A DNA stretch of 64,000 nucleotides from Hyphomicrobiales bacterium (lineage in GTDB: Bacteria > Pseudomonadota > Alphaproteobacteria > Rhizobiales > Kaistiaceae). Position numbers and translations under genes: made by a program. Of this stretch, positions 25,822 through 35,601 are shown one piece after another. The stretch's first letter is position 1, and each line of letters starts with the position of its first letter. The notes under the pieces were generated by a model. That model saw only the letters and a program-made list of their open reading frames with translations, ran no database searches and had not been told where the DNA came from. Location: the NCBI GenBank assembly GCA_017305635.1, contig JAFKKF010000018.1:47186-111185 (forward strand), given 5' to 3'.

Positions 25822-27045
25822 TCACGCCGGGGCGATGGCCGGCACCGGCGCCGGCTTCGGGAAGGGCCGGAAGAGCATGGCGATGAGGAAGGCGCCGATG
25901 CCGATCCCCCAGGCACCGACATAGAGCCAGCCGTAATCGCCGAGCGTGTCGTAGATGAGCCCGCCGGCGACCGGGCCGATGGCCATGCCGAGGCTGCCCG
26001 CCATGGCCGTGCCGCCGATGATCGTGCCCATGATGCGGAGCGGGAAGTTCTCGCGGGCGAGCACCGCATAGAGCGGCATGACGCCGGCATAGATGAAGCC
26101 GAAGAAGGCGGCGACGGCGTAGAAGACCACGAGCTCGCGCGCGAAATAATAGGCGAGCGCTCCGAAGGCCTGCAGGAAGAGGCCGCCGACCAGCACGCGC
26201 TTGGCGCCGAGCCTGTCGCCGAGCACGCCGAAGACGATGCGCCCGCCCATGCCGGCGAGCCCCTCGACGCTGTAGATCGTCACTGCCGCGATCATCGGGA
26301 TGCCGCAGGTCACCGCATAGCTGACCGTGTGGAAGATCGGCCCGGAATGGGTGGCGCAGCAGAAGAAGTTGGTGAGCGCGAGGATGATGAACTGCGGCGA
26401 GCGCAGGGCCTCGCCGACGGTCATGCCGTTGTCGTCGCCGGCCGCCATCGGCGCGCCGCCCGCCTTGGCCGCTTCCAGCGCCGGCGGCCGGCGGATGAGG
26501 AGAGCGGTCGGGATCATGAGGAGTGCGGTGATCGCCGCGATGATCAGCAACGACGTGCGCCAGTCGTAGCGCGAGATGAGCTCGGCCGCGAGCGGCGACA
26601 TGACGATCGGTGCCATGCCCATGCCGGCCGAGACGAGCGACACGGCAAGGCTGCGGTGGGTGTCGAACCAGCCGGTGACGCAGGCCATCAGCGGTGCGAA
26701 GATCGCTGCCGTCGCCACGCCGACGAGGAGGCCGAAGACGAACTGGAACTGGAGGAGCGAGCCCGCCTGGCTCGCCATGGCGAGGCTGCCGGCAAGCAGC
26801 GCCGAGCCGGCGAGCACGATCGGCCGCGGTCCGAAGCGGTCGGAGAGGCCGCCCCAGGCCATGCTGGCGAAGGCCATGGCGAGGAAGCCGACGGTCATCG
26901 CGCTCGAAATGCCGGTCACCGACCAGCCGGTCTCGCCCGCCATGGGCATGAGGAACACCGGCAGCGAGAACATAGAACCGATGGCGACGCAGCCGAGAAG
27001 GCCGCCTGCCGCGACGATCACCCAGCGATAGCGGGAATGGGTCAT
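25822..27045 (-). CDS. MFS transporter, OFA/monocarboxylate-like
   Basis: This 407-residue, 12-helix major facilitator protein has the loop 2-3 motif WGGLSDRFGPRP (about residues 62-73) and the matching motif in the second half, GGRIVFGVLGDRLGAKRV. The tone of the sequence (SVTGISSAMTVGFLAMAF) resembles the oxalate/formate antiporter and monocarboxylate porter group. ATG 27045 follows GGGAGGCAGG on the minus strand and was preferred to longer frames. It is divergent from the lipase gene. Substrate unknown. Confidence 0.85.
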   Translation of the reverse strand: MTHSRYRWVIVAAGGLLGCVAIGSMFSLPVFLMPMAGETGWSVTGISSAMTVGFLAMAFASMAWGGLSDRFGPRPIVLAGSALLAGSLAMASQAGSLLQFQFVFGLLVGVATAAIFAPLMACVTGWFDTHRSLAVSLVSAGMGMAPIVMSPLAAELISRYDWRTSLLIIAAITALLMIPTALLIRRPPALEAAKAGGAPMAAGDDNGMTVGEALRSPQFIILALTNFFCCATHSGPIFHTVSYAVTCGIPMIAAVTIYSVEGLAGMGGRIVFGVLGDRLGAKRVLVGGLFLQAFGALAYYFARELVVFYAVAAFFGFIYAGVMPLYAVLARENFPLRIMGTIIGGTAMAGSLGMAIGPVAGGLIYDTLGDYGWLYVGAWGIGIGAFLIAMLFRPFPKPAPVPAIAPA

Positions 27046-27250
27046 GTCCGTCCTGCCTCCCATGAAAGGTACATCTTCCCGACGAACGGGGTGGCGCCCG
27101 CTCGACACGTCCCGCGGATTTTTTCGCCGCCATGCCGTGCAGCGCTGCAATCCCCCTTTCCCCGGCGCCCGCCTTCGCCTATTCCGGCCGTGTGACCGGG
27201 GAAGCCGCCCGGGACGCCTCGGCTTTCCCCCAGCCCGCCAGGAACGGACC

Positions 27251-28414
27251 ATGCCCTCGCGCCTCGTCCTCGCCGCCGCCTTCTTCCTTGCCGCGGTCTC
27301 GGGCGCCGCCGCCCGCGAGCCCGGACCGTTCTACACGGCCTCCGCCGCCGAGACCGCCGGTGCGCCGGGCACGCTCATCCGCCAGGAGCCGATCCGGGGA
27401 GCGCCCGCCGGCGCGTCGGCCTATCGCGTCCTCTACCGGTCGACCGGGCTGAAGGGCGAGCCGATCCTCGTCTCCGGCGTGGTCGTCGTCCCGGCCTCGC
27501 CGGCGCCCGCCGGCGGGCGCCCGGTCCTCGCCTGGGCCCATCCGACCAGCGGCATCGTGCCGCCCTGCGCGCCCTCGCTCGCCAACGGGCTCTTCAACCA
27601 GATCCAGGGCCTCGATCTCTTCCTCGCCAAGGGCTATGTCGTCGCCGCGACCGACTATCCCGGCCTCGGCACCAGCGAGCCGCATCCCTATCTCGTCGGC
27701 GTCAGCGAGGGCCGCGCCGTCCTCGACATCGCCCGCGCGGCGCGCGAGATGCCCTATGCGCTGGCGAGCCCGAAGGTCGCGCTCTGGGGCCATTCGCAGG
27801 GCGGGCAGGCGGTGCTCTACGCCGCCGACCTCGCCCAACGCTATGCGCCTGACCTCGATATCGTCGGCGTCGCCGCGGCCGCCCCGGCGACCGAGCTCGG
27901 CACGCTGATGCGCGACGACATCGCCACTTCCGGCGGCAAGAACCTCCTCGCCATGACGCTTTGGTCCTGGGCCCGCGTCTTCGGCGCGCCGATCGCGGAC
28001 GTGGTGACCGCCGATGCCATGCCGGTGGTCGACCGGCTCGCCGGCGTCTGCCTCGAATCGATCATCGACATCGAGCCGCGGCTGAAGGCCGGCGCCGAGC
28101 TGCAGAAGCAGTTCCTGAAGGTCGGCGACATCACGGCGCTGGAGCCGTGGAAGCGCCTCATGGACGAGAACACTGTCGGCACGTTGCCGCCCGCCATCCC
28201 GGTCTTCCTGGCGCAGGGCCTGAAGGACAAGACCGTCGACCCGCCGGTCACCTTCGCCTATGCGAAACGCCTCTGCGCCGCCGGCAGCCGCGTGGCGGTG
28301 ATGAAGCTGCCCGATGCCGGCCACGCTTTCGTTGCCCGCGACAGCGCCCGCGAGGCCGCCGCCTGGATCGCCGACCGCTTCGCCGGCGCGCCGGCGCCGA
28401 GCACCTGCCCCTGA
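27251..28414 (+). CDS. Secretory lipase-type alpha/beta hydrolase
   Basis: This 387-residue exported protein has a signal peptide to about residue 22 (GAAA) and an alpha/beta-hydrolase core with the nucleophile elbow GHSQGGQAV (Ser near residue 181) and a late catalytic His in PDAGHAF. HPTSGIVPPCAP and VVAATDYPGLGTSEPHPY match the secretory lipase (LIP) family of acylglycerol and ester hydrolases. It lies divergent to an MFS gene and 17 bases upstream of a DMT transporter gene. Natural substrate is unknown. Confidence 0.8.
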   Translation: MPSRLVLAAAFFLAAVSGAAAREPGPFYTASAAETAGAPGTLIRQEPIRGAPAGASAYRVLYRSTGLKGEPILVSGVVVVPASPAPAGGRPVLAWAHPTSGIVPPCAPSLANGLFNQIQGLDLFLAKGYVVAATDYPGLGTSEPHPYLVGVSEGRAVLDIARAAREMPYALASPKVALWGHSQGGQAVLYAADLAQRYAPDLDIVGVAAAAPATELGTLMRDDIATSGGKNLLAMTLWSWARVFGAPIADVVTADAMPVVDRLAGVCLESIIDIEPRLKAGAELQKQFLKVGDITALEPWKRLMDENTVGTLPPAIPVFLAQGLKDKTVDPPVTFAYAKRLCAAGSRVAVMKLPDAGHAFVARDSAREAAAWIADRFAGAPAPSTCP

Positions 28415-28431
28415 AGGCCCGGGCAACGGTC

Positions 28432-29292
28432 ATGAAACCGGCGACGGACGGACTGGTGAGCGGATTGATCGGCGTCGTCATCTTCAGCGGCTCGCTGCCG
28501 GCGACCCGCGTCGGCGTCATGGGCTTCTCGCCGCTCTTCCTCACCGCTGCCCGCGCCGTCATCGCGGGCGTGCTCGCCGCGGCCCTCCTCGCCATCCTTC
28601 GCGAGAAGCGGCCGGCGCGCCGCGACCTCGCCGCGCTCGCGGTCACCGCGCTCGGCGTCGTCGTCGGCTTCCCGCTGCTCACGGCACTGGCGCTGCAGCA
28701 CATCACCTCGGCCCATTCGATCGTCTATATCGGCCTCCTGCCGCTCGCGACCGCCGTTTTCGGCGTCATCCGCGGCGGCGAGCGGCCGAAGCCGCTCTTC
28801 TGGCTCTTCTCCGGCATCGGCAGCGCCGCCGTGGTCGGCTTCGCCCTGTCGAATGGCGGCGAGGTATCGCTGACCGGCGACCTCCTCATGGTCGCCGCCA
28901 TCCTCGTCTGCGGCCTCGGCTATGCCGAGGGCGCGACGCTGTCGCGGCGGCTCGGCGGCTGGCAGGTGATCTCCTGGGCGCTCGTGCTCTCGCTGCCGGT
29001 GATGCTGGCGCTCGCCTTCGTCGCGCCGCCGGCGGACTGGAGTGCGATCCCGCTATCGGCCTGGCTCGGCCTCGGCTATGTCGCCGTCTTCAGCATGCTG
29101 GTCGGCTTCATCTTCTGGTATCGCGGCCTGGCGCTCGGCGGCATAGCCGGCGTCGGCCAGCTCCAGCTCCTCCAGCCCTTCCTCGGCCTCCTTCTCGCGG
29201 CGCTGCTCCTCCACGAGCCGGTCGCCTGGACCATGGTGACGGCGACCGCGCTGGTCGTCGTCTCGGTCGCCTTCGCGCGCCGCTACGCCTGA
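28432..29292 (+). CDS. EamA/DMT superfamily transporter
   Basis: This 286-residue protein has ten predicted helices in two EamA repeats. The first repeat shows FLTAARAVIAG and ALQHITSAHSIVYIGLLPLATAVF; the second shows VFSMLVGFIFWYRGLALGGIAGVGQLQLLQPFLGL. Members usually export metabolites such as amino acids. It directly follows the lipase gene and converges with the aldehyde dehydrogenase gene with only 6 bases between stops. Confidence 0.85.
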   Translation: MKPATDGLVSGLIGVVIFSGSLPATRVGVMGFSPLFLTAARAVIAGVLAAALLAILREKRPARRDLAALAVTALGVVVGFPLLTALALQHITSAHSIVYIGLLPLATAVFGVIRGGERPKPLFWLFSGIGSAAVVGFALSNGGEVSLTGDLLMVAAILVCGLGYAEGATLSRRLGGWQVISWALVLSLPVMLALAFVAPPADWSAIPLSAWLGLGYVAVFSMLVGFIFWYRGLALGGIAGVGQLQLLQPFLGLLLAALLLHEPVAWTMVTATALVVVSVAFARRYA

Positions 29293-29298
29293 CGCCGC

Positions 29299-30855
29299 TC
29301 AGTCGATGTCGAAGCGCACGCCTTGCGCCAGCGGCAGGGTGCGGCCGTAGTTGATCGTGTTGGTGGCGCGCCGCATGTAGCCTTTCCAGGCGTCCGACCC
29401 GGATTCGCGGCCGCCGCCGGTCTCCTTCTCGCCGCCGAAGGCCCCGCCGATCTCGGCGCCCGACGGGCCGATATTGACGTTGGCTATGCCGCAATCCGAG
29501 CCGCGCGCCGAGAGGAACGTCTCCGCCTCGCGGAGGTCGTTGGTGAAGATCGACGACGATAGGCCCTGCGGCACTGCGTTGTGCAGCCGGATGGCCTCGT
29601 CGAGGTCGCGGTAGCGGAGCACGTAGAGGATCGGCGCGAAGGTCTCGCGCTCGACCGGGCCGCCGTGCTCGGGCGTCTCGACCAGGGCAGGGCGGACATA
29701 GAAGGCCTCCGCCGCGCCGGTCTCGACGCGGCCGCCGCCGGTGACCGCGGCGCCCAGCGCCCTGGCTTCGCCGAGCGCCTTCTCCATGCCCTCGAAGGCG
29801 GCCTTGTCGATGAGCGGCCCGACCAGCGTGCCGTTCTCCAGCGGATTGCCGACGGCGACCGACTGGTAGATGCGCTTCAACTTGCCGACGAAGGCGTCAT
29901 AGACGCTGTCATGGACGAAGAGCCGGCGGAGCGACGTGCAGCGCTGCCCGGCCGTTCCCATGGCGGCGAAGGCGACGCCGCGGAGCGCGAGGTCGAGGTC
30001 GGCGGAGGGCGCGACGATCGCGGCATTGTTCCCGCCGAGCTCGAGGATGGCGCGGGCGAAGCGCCCGGCGAGCTTCGGCCCGACGATGCGGCCCATGCGC
30101 GTCGAGCCGGTTGCCGAGACGAGCGGCACCTTGTGGTTCTCGACCAGCGCCTCGCCGGCCTCGCGTCCGCCGATGATGACGGCGGCGAGGTTGTCCGGCG
30201 CCGTCCCGCCCTCGCTTCGGAAGCGCCGCACGGCGCGCTCGAACAGCGCTGCAGTGGCGAGCGCCGTGAGCGGCGTCTTCTCCGAGGGCTTCCACACCGT
30301 GGCATTTCCGCAGGCGAGCGCCAGCGCCGCGTTCCACGACCATACGGCGACGGGGAAGTTGAACGCCGAGATGATGCCGACGATGCCGAGCGGATGCCAC
30401 GTCTCCATCATGCGGTGGTCGGCGCGCTCGGTGGCGATGGTGAGGCCATGGAGCTGGCGCGAAAGGCCCACGGCGAAGTCGCAGATGTCGATCATCTCCT
30501 GCACCTCGCCGAGGCCCTCCGAGACGATCTTGCCGGCCTCGATGGAGACGAGCCGGCCGAGCTCGATCTTGTGCGCGCGCAGCTCCTCGCCAAGGAGCCG
30601 CACCAGCTCGCCCCGCTTCGGGGCCGGCACCAGCCGCCAGTCGAGGAAGGCGGCATGCGCCCTGTCGATCGCCGTACCCGTCTCCGCCGCGGAAGCCTCG
30701 TACAGCGCGCCGAGCTCCTCGCCGGTGATCGGCGAGCGCGCCTTGAGCGAGCCGCCGGCGAGCCGCGCCGGGTCGACGCCGAGGCCGGCGAGCAGGCCGA
30801 GCGTCTCCTGCTTGAGGGAGCCGATGGTGGAAGGCGACTTGCTCGGAGCATTCAT
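29299..30855 (-). CDS. Aldehyde dehydrogenase, ALDH7/AmaB-like
   Basis: The 518-residue NAD-dependent aldehyde dehydrogenase has the glutamate motif LELGGNNA, the catalytic cysteine in GTAGQRCTSLRRL, and the cofactor-site FNFPVAVWSWNAALALACGNATVWKPSE. The whole-sequence flavour, including GEVQEMIDICDFAVGLSRQLHG and the ending YGRTLPLAQGVRFDI, is that of ALDH7 (alpha-aminoadipate semialdehyde dehydrogenase; AmaB in pseudomonads) acting in lysine/pipecolate breakdown. No other lysine catabolism gene is beside it. Confidence 0.87.
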   Translation of the reverse strand: MNAPSKSPSTIGSLKQETLGLLAGLGVDPARLAGGSLKARSPITGEELGALYEASAAETGTAIDRAHAAFLDWRLVPAPKRGELVRLLGEELRAHKIELGRLVSIEAGKIVSEGLGEVQEMIDICDFAVGLSRQLHGLTIATERADHRMMETWHPLGIVGIISAFNFPVAVWSWNAALALACGNATVWKPSEKTPLTALATAALFERAVRRFRSEGGTAPDNLAAVIIGGREAGEALVENHKVPLVSATGSTRMGRIVGPKLAGRFARAILELGGNNAAIVAPSADLDLALRGVAFAAMGTAGQRCTSLRRLFVHDSVYDAFVGKLKRIYQSVAVGNPLENGTLVGPLIDKAAFEGMEKALGEARALGAAVTGGGRVETGAAEAFYVRPALVETPEHGGPVERETFAPILYVLRYRDLDEAIRLHNAVPQGLSSSIFTNDLREAETFLSARGSDCGIANVNIGPSGAEIGGAFGGEKETGGGRESGSDAWKGYMRRATNTINYGRTLPLAQGVRFDID

Positions 30856-31010
30856 GGCGGACCTCGTCCGGTTGATGCCGCGCCTGGCGGGCGGCGGCGG
30901 GCTTGGCGGCAAACAAGCGCCAACCCTGCCCGAGGTCAAGGGCGCTGCGACGGCGGCGGCGCTGGCCAAGCGCTGCCGGGGCGGCTAATCACGCCCGCGA
31001 GGACCATGAC

Positions 31011-32333
31011 GTGACCGAACCGTTCCGCCTGCCAGGCCTTACCAGGAGGCACCTGCTGTCGCGCCGCACCTGGCGCCGCCGCGTGGTCTTCTGGCTCGGC
31101 GCCCTCATCGTCGGGTTGCTCAGCGTGTTCTTCGCGGAGGCCGCGAATGCGTGCCAGCGCCTCTTCGGCGAGGCGGTGGCGCGCGTCGGCTGGCTGCCCA
31201 TCGTCGCCACCCCCGCCGGCTTCGTCCTCTCCGCCTTCCTGACGCGGACGGTCTTCAAGGGCGCGCAGGGGAGCGGCATACCGCAGGCGATCGCCGCGCG
31301 CACGCTCCGCTCGAGCCAGGACCGGCGGCGTCTCCTGTCGATCCGGCTGGTGGTCGGGAAAATCGCCCTGACGCTCCTCGGCCTGCTGACCGGCGCCTCG
31401 GTCGGCCGCGAGGGCCCGACCGTGCAGGTCGGTGCCGGCGTCATGCTGGAGGTCGCCGGCTGGGGTGGGCTTCGCCACGAGCGCGGCCTCATCCTCGCCG
31501 GCTCGGCGGCCGGCATCGCCGCGGCCTTCAATACCCCGCTCGCCGGCATCGTCTTCGCCATCGAGGAGATGAGCCGCTCCTTCGAGCAGCGCACCAACGG
31601 CCTCGTCCTCTATGCCGTCATCATTGCCGGGCTCGTCTCGCTCGGGCTGGTCGGCAACTATTCCTATTTCGGCTCGACCTCCGATACCGCGACCACCGCG
31701 CTCGACTGGGTGCTGGTCGTCGTCTGCGGCGTGGTCGGGGGCCTGCTCGGTGGCGCATGGAGCCGCCTGCTTCTGGAAGGCAGCCGCCTCTTGCGCCGGC
31801 GCGCCGCCTCGCTCGGGCGCGGCCTGCTCCTCGCTCTCGCCTGCGGCCTGGTCGTCGCCTTGATCGGCCTCGCCACCGACGGCGCCACCTTCGGCACCGG
31901 CTATGCGCAGGCGCGTGGCGCCGTGGAGGGCGGTGCGCTCGGCTTCCTCTTCTGGCCGGCCAAGTTCGCGGCGACGCTGGTCACCGCCTGGTCCGGGATT
32001 CCCGGCGGCATCTTCGCGCCCTCGCTCGCCGTCGGTGCCGGCTTCGGCAGCTGGCTCGGCGAGGCCGCCGGGGCGCACGCCCTCGGCTTCGTCGCCGTCA
32101 TTGGAATGGCCGGCTATTTCGCCGGCGTGGTCCAGGCCCCGATCACCGCCTTCGTCATCATCCTCGAAATGACCGGCAACAATGCCAACGTCATCCCGCT
32201 GATGCTGGCGGCCGTGCTCGGCTTCGGCGCGTCCAAGCTGGTGGCGCCCGAGCCGCTCTATCACGGCCTGGCACAGGCCTTCATCGCCGAGGCGCGGAAG
32301 CGCGAGAAGGAGGCGGATCAGGCCGGCGGATAG
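31011..32333 (+). CDS. ClC-family chloride channel/antiporter
   Basis: The 440-residue membrane protein carries the three ClC filter motifs: GSGIPQ (about residue 86), GREGPTVQ (with the gating glutamate) and GGIFAPSLA. No C-terminal CBS domains are present. The start is GTG 31011 behind GAGGA. The last 16 bases overlap the end of the convergent epmB gene. It exchanges chloride (or fluoride/nitrate in some lineages) for protons or conducts it passively; the gating glutamate favours an antiporter. Confidence 0.9.
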   Translation: MTEPFRLPGLTRRHLLSRRTWRRRVVFWLGALIVGLLSVFFAEAANACQRLFGEAVARVGWLPIVATPAGFVLSAFLTRTVFKGAQGSGIPQAIAARTLRSSQDRRRLLSIRLVVGKIALTLLGLLTGASVGREGPTVQVGAGVMLEVAGWGGLRHERGLILAGSAAGIAAAFNTPLAGIVFAIEEMSRSFEQRTNGLVLYAVIIAGLVSLGLVGNYSYFGSTSDTATTALDWVLVVVCGVVGGLLGGAWSRLLLEGSRLLRRRAASLGRGLLLALACGLVVALIGLATDGATFGTGYAQARGAVEGGALGFLFWPAKFAATLVTAWSGIPGGIFAPSLAVGAGFGSWLGEAAGAHALGFVAVIGMAGYFAGVVQAPITAFVIILEMTGNNANVIPLMLAAVLGFGASKLVAPEPLYHGLAQAFIAEARKREKEADQAGG

Positions 32334-33382
32334 AGGTGCACCCGGCCGTTGGGGTCTTCCACCGTGCCGTCGCCGACATGGTCCGGCCCGACCGGCACCT
32401 TGCCGTGGCCGCCCGGAATATCCAGCACATAGGTCGGCTGGCACAAGCCGGAATAGCGGCCGCGCAGAGCCTTCATCACCGCGCGCCCGCGCGCGATCGG
32501 CAGGCGGAAATGCCCGGTGCCCGGGGCGAGGTCGGGATGGTGCAGGTAATAGGGCTTCACGCGGCATTCGACGAAGCCGCGCATGAGGCTGCCGAGCACT
32601 TCCGGATCGTCGTTGATCCCGGCGAGCAGCACGGTCTGGCTGACGAGTGCGATGCCGGAATCGGCGAGGCAGGCAATGGCCGCGCGCGCCTCGGCCGTCA
32701 GCTCGCGCGGATGGTTGGCGTGGATGGCAACCCAGGTCGCCTTGCCGGACGCCTTCAGCGCCGCGATCAGTTCGTGGGTCACGCGCTCCGGCGAGATGAC
32801 CGGCACGCGGGTATGGAAGCGCACGACCTTGATGTGGTCGATCGCGCCGATCGCCTGCATGAGGTCGGCGAGCCGTCGCGGCGAGGCGACGAGCGGATCG
32901 CCGCCCGAGACGATCACCTCCCAGATCTCCGCATGGCCGCGGATGTAGGCGAGCGCCGCCTCCAGGTCGTCGCGCGCCAGCGTGCCGGCGCCGTTCGGTC
33001 CGACGGTCTCGCGGCGGAAGCAGAAGCGGCAATAGACCGCGCAGGCCGAGACGAACTTGAGGAGCACGCGGTCGGGATAGCGGTGGACGAGGCCGGGCGT
33101 GACCTCGTGGACGTCGTCGCCGATCGGATCGGCGAGCTCCTCCGCGCGCGTTTCGAGCTCGGCCGCGTCGGGCACGAACTGCGCCGCGATCGGGTCGTGG
33201 GCGTCGCCCGCCTGGATCAGCTCGGCCATGGCCGGGGTGATGGCGACGGCGTAGCGCGCCGCGACCTCTTCCAGCGCCGGCAGGCGCGCGGCATCCACGA
33301 GGCCGGCGGCGGCGAGCTCCGCCGGCGATTTCAACGTCCGCTCGCGCGACGCATCGCGCGTGATCCGGGCAACGTCGTTCAT
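32318..33382 (-). CDS. epmB: EF-P (R)-beta-lysylation system lysine 2,3-aminomutase
   Basis: This 354-residue radical SAM enzyme has CAVYCRFC (Cys114, Cys118, Cys121 binding the 4Fe-4S cluster), VIVSGGDPL for SAM binding, and a probable PLP lysine in DIPGGHGK near the C-terminus. EpmB turns L-alpha-lysine into (R)-beta-lysine for attachment to EF-P. The start overlaps the epmA stop in ATGA, and efp is next door, so the genetic context separates it from catabolic KamA enzymes. Confidence 0.92.
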   Translation of the reverse strand: MNDVARITRDASRERTLKSPAELAAAGLVDAARLPALEEVAARYAVAITPAMAELIQAGDAHDPIAAQFVPDAAELETRAEELADPIGDDVHEVTPGLVHRYPDRVLLKFVSACAVYCRFCFRRETVGPNGAGTLARDDLEAALAYIRGHAEIWEVIVSGGDPLVASPRRLADLMQAIGAIDHIKVVRFHTRVPVISPERVTHELIAALKASGKATWVAIHANHPRELTAEARAAIACLADSGIALVSQTVLLAGINDDPEVLGSLMRGFVECRVKPYYLHHPDLAPGTGHFRLPIARGRAVMKALRGRYSGLCQPTYVLDIPGGHGKVPVGPDHVGDGTVEDPNGRVHLYPPA

Positions 33383-34437
33383 CGGCCCAACTCCGTATCG
33401 ACCGGAACCCATTGCACCATGTCGATGCGCGGCGCGCCTGTCAGAAGCATCACCAGCCGGTCGAGGCCGAGGGCGACCCCGCTCGCCGGCGGCATGTCGG
33501 AAAGCGCGGCGAGGAAATCCTCGTCCACCGGGTAGCGCTCGCCATAGACGCGCATCTTCTCGTCCATCTCGCCCATGAACCGCCGCCGCTGCTCGCCCGC
33601 ATCGGTCAGCTCGCCGAAACCGTTGGCGAGCTCGACGCCCGCGGCATAGAGCTCGAACCGCTCGGCGAAGCGCGGGTCGCCGGGTTTCGGCCGGGCGAGC
33701 GCCGCTTCCGCCGCCGGATAGTCGGTGAGCAACGTCATATGGGGCGTGCCCAGCGCCGGTTCGACCTTCTCGCTCAGGATGCGGCTGAAGATGTCCGACC
33801 AGGTGTCGTCAGCCGCGGTTCGGATTCCTGCCGCTCCCGCCGCCTGCGCCAAGCCGTCGCGGTCGCCGAGGAGTCCCGCAAGGTCGATGCCGGCGTGACG
33901 CCGGAAGGCGTCGACCACCGGCAGGCGCTCCGCCTCCGCCGAAACGTCGGCGCTCCGGCCGCGAAAACGCAGCGCCTCGGCCCGGACCGCCCCCGCGGCG
34001 GTTCGGACCAGCGCGACCGTGTCGGCCATGATCGCCTCGTAAGGCGTGCCGGCGCGGTACCATTCGAGCATGGTGAATTCCGGCGCATGCAGGTCGCCCG
34101 CCTCGCGGTTCCGGAAGACGTGGGAGAGCGCGAAGATCCGCTCTTCGCCGGCTGCCAGCAGCTTCTTCATGGCGAATTCCGGCGAGGTATGGAGGTAGCG
34201 GGCCCGCTTCTCGCCGCCCGGCGCCAGCCAGTCGGTCCGGAAGGCGTGGAGGTGCGCCTCGTTGCCGGGCGAGACCTGCAGCGCTGGCGGGTCGACCTCC
34301 ACGAAGCCCTGGGCGCCGAACCAGCTCCTTATCGCCGAAACCACCCGGTTCCGCGCCATCAGGAAAGGCCGCCGGTCGGCATGGCGGTCGCGCTTCCAGA
34401 AGGGCGACGGGGAAGGGTGCGGCTTCGTCTCGGGCAA
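33379..34437 (-). CDS. epmA: EF-P--lysine ligase EpmA (PoxA/GenX)
   Basis: This is a 352-residue class II lysyl-tRNA-synthetase-like protein without the anticodon-binding domain. Motif 2 and 3 regions are clear: [15 protein letters not shown] with [19 protein letters not shown], and [14 protein letters not shown]. It activates beta-lysine and transfers it to a lysine of EF-P. The start is uncertain: [13 protein letters not shown] is normally near the N-terminus, and the nearest usable codon is TTG 34437 with no good ribosome-binding site; ATG 34524 would add 29 residues and run close to the divergent efp start. Confidence 0.88.
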   Translation of the reverse strand: MPETKPHPSPSPFWKRDRHADRRPFLMARNRVVSAIRSWFGAQGFVEVDPPALQVSPGNEAHLHAFRTDWLAPGGEKRARYLHTSPEFAMKKLLAAGEERIFALSHVFRNREAGDLHAPEFTMLEWYRAGTPYEAIMADTVALVRTAAGAVRAEALRFRGRSADVSAEAERLPVVDAFRRHAGIDLAGLLGDRDGLAQAAGAAGIRTAADDTWSDIFSRILSEKVEPALGTPHMTLLTDYPAAEAALARPKPGDPRFAERFELYAAGVELANGFGELTDAGEQRRRFMGEMDEKMRVYGERYPVDEDFLAALSDMPPASGVALGLDRLVMLLTGAPRIDMVQWVPVDTELGR

Positions 34438-34549
34438 GGGAAATCCGGAAAATCGCTGGCGGTTTGCGGCAGGATCGCTATGGTGCGCGCCGATTCCGGG
34501 GCCTTCGCGCCTTCCGGCTCCCATAGCCTTTAGCCGAGGAACCGTTCTC

Positions 34550-35116
34550 GTGAAAGTCATCGCCAGCCAGATCCGCAAGGGCAACGTCGTCGAGGTCGAC
34601 GGCCAGCTCTACGTCATCCTCTCCGCCGAGAACTTCCATCCCGGCAAGGGCACGCCGACCACCCAGATCGACATGCGCCGCATTTCCGACGGGGTGAAGA
34701 CCCAGCAGCGCTACAAGACCACCGAGCAGCTCGAGCGCGCCTTCGTCGAGGACCACGACTACAACTACCTCTACACCGACAGCGACGGCTTCCACTTCAT
34801 GAATCCGGAAAGCTTCGAGCAGCTCCAGATCTCGAAGGACATCATCGGCGAGCAGGCGCCCTACCTGCAGGAGAACATGACCATCCGCGTCAGCCTCCAC
34901 GAGGGCAACCCGATCGCCGTCGAACTGCCCCAGCGCGTGACGCTGGAAGTGGTCGAGACCGAGCCGACCATGAAGGGCCAGACCGCCTCGTCCTCCTACA
35001 AGCCGGCGGTGCTGTCCAACGGCGTCCGCACGCTGGTGCCGGGCCACATCGTCCCGGGCACGCGCATCGTCGTCATGACCGCCGACGGCTCCTACGCCGA
35101 GCGCGCCAAGGACTAG
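34550..35116 (+). CDS. efp: Elongation factor P
   Basis: The 188-residue three-domain protein is of standard length. It starts at GTG 34550, about 9 bases after CGAGGA. The loop carrying the modified residue reads FHPGKGTP, with Lys33 as the target of EpmA. EF-P relieves ribosome stalling at polyproline. The gene is divergent from epmA-epmB with a 112-base gap, giving a self-contained modification locus; no epmC is visible, and hydroxylation is dispensable in E. coli. Confidence 0.96.
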   Translation: MKVIASQIRKGNVVEVDGQLYVILSAENFHPGKGTPTTQIDMRRISDGVKTQQRYKTTEQLERAFVEDHDYNYLYTDSDGFHFMNPESFEQLQISKDIIGEQAPYLQENMTIRVSLHEGNPIAVELPQRVTLEVVETEPTMKGQTASSSYKPAVLSNGVRTLVPGHIVPGTRIVVMTADGSYAERAKD

Positions 35117-35122
35117 CCGCTC

Positions 35123-35563
35123 TCAGCCGGCGCTCTGCCTCACCCACGCCGCCAGCCTGGCGGCATCCATGGCGCCGGCCTGCTGGGCGACCGGCTTGCC
35201 GCCCTTGAAGACCATCAGCGTCGGGATGCTCTGGATCCCGTACCGGGCGGCGAGCCCCTGCTCGGCCTCGGTGTCGACCTTGAGGAAGCGATAGCCGGGC
35301 TCGAGCTGCCCGGCCACCGTCTCGTAATGCGGCGCCATCATCTTGCAGGGCCCGCACCACTCCGCCCAGAAGTCCACCACCACCGGGATGTCGTTCCGCG
35401 TGACGTGGGCGGCGAAGCCGGCGGCATCGGCCGGGCTCGCATGGCCGGTGAACAATGGCTGGTGGCAGCGTCCGCACTTGGCCGCCCCGGCGGGCTTGTC
35501 CTCCGGCACGCGGTTCACGCCAAGGCAGTGCGGGCAGACGATGTGGCGGCTTCCGTCGCTCAT
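35123..35563 (-). CDS. trxC: Thioredoxin 2 (TrxC)
   Basis: The 146-residue protein has the TrxC-specific N-terminal zinc finger (CPHC ... CGRC, about residues 10-34) followed by a thioredoxin fold with active site WCGPCK and the cis-proline region SIPTLMVF. It reduces protein disulfides in the cytosol and is often part of the oxidative stress response. It converges with efp with 6 bases between stops and lies downstream of an aldo/keto reductase gene on the same strand. Confidence 0.93.
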   Translation of the reverse strand: MSDGSRHIVCPHCLGVNRVPEDKPAGAAKCGRCHQPLFTGHASPADAAGFAAHVTRNDIPVVVDFWAEWCGPCKMMAPHYETVAGQLEPGYRFLKVDTEAEQGLAARYGIQSIPTLMVFKGGKPVAQQAGAMDAARLAAWVRQSAG

Positions 35564-35601
35564 GGACGGGGTCTCCTTTCGACCGCCGGAAGCTTCGCCG
35601 G

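Noticed and set aside
32318..33382. Catabolic lysine 2,3-aminomutase linked to the nearby AmaB-like aldehyde dehydrogenase
   Set aside because: The gene is coupled to epmA and next to efp, and its length fits EpmB. The aldehyde dehydrogenase is separated by the ClC gene in another orientation.
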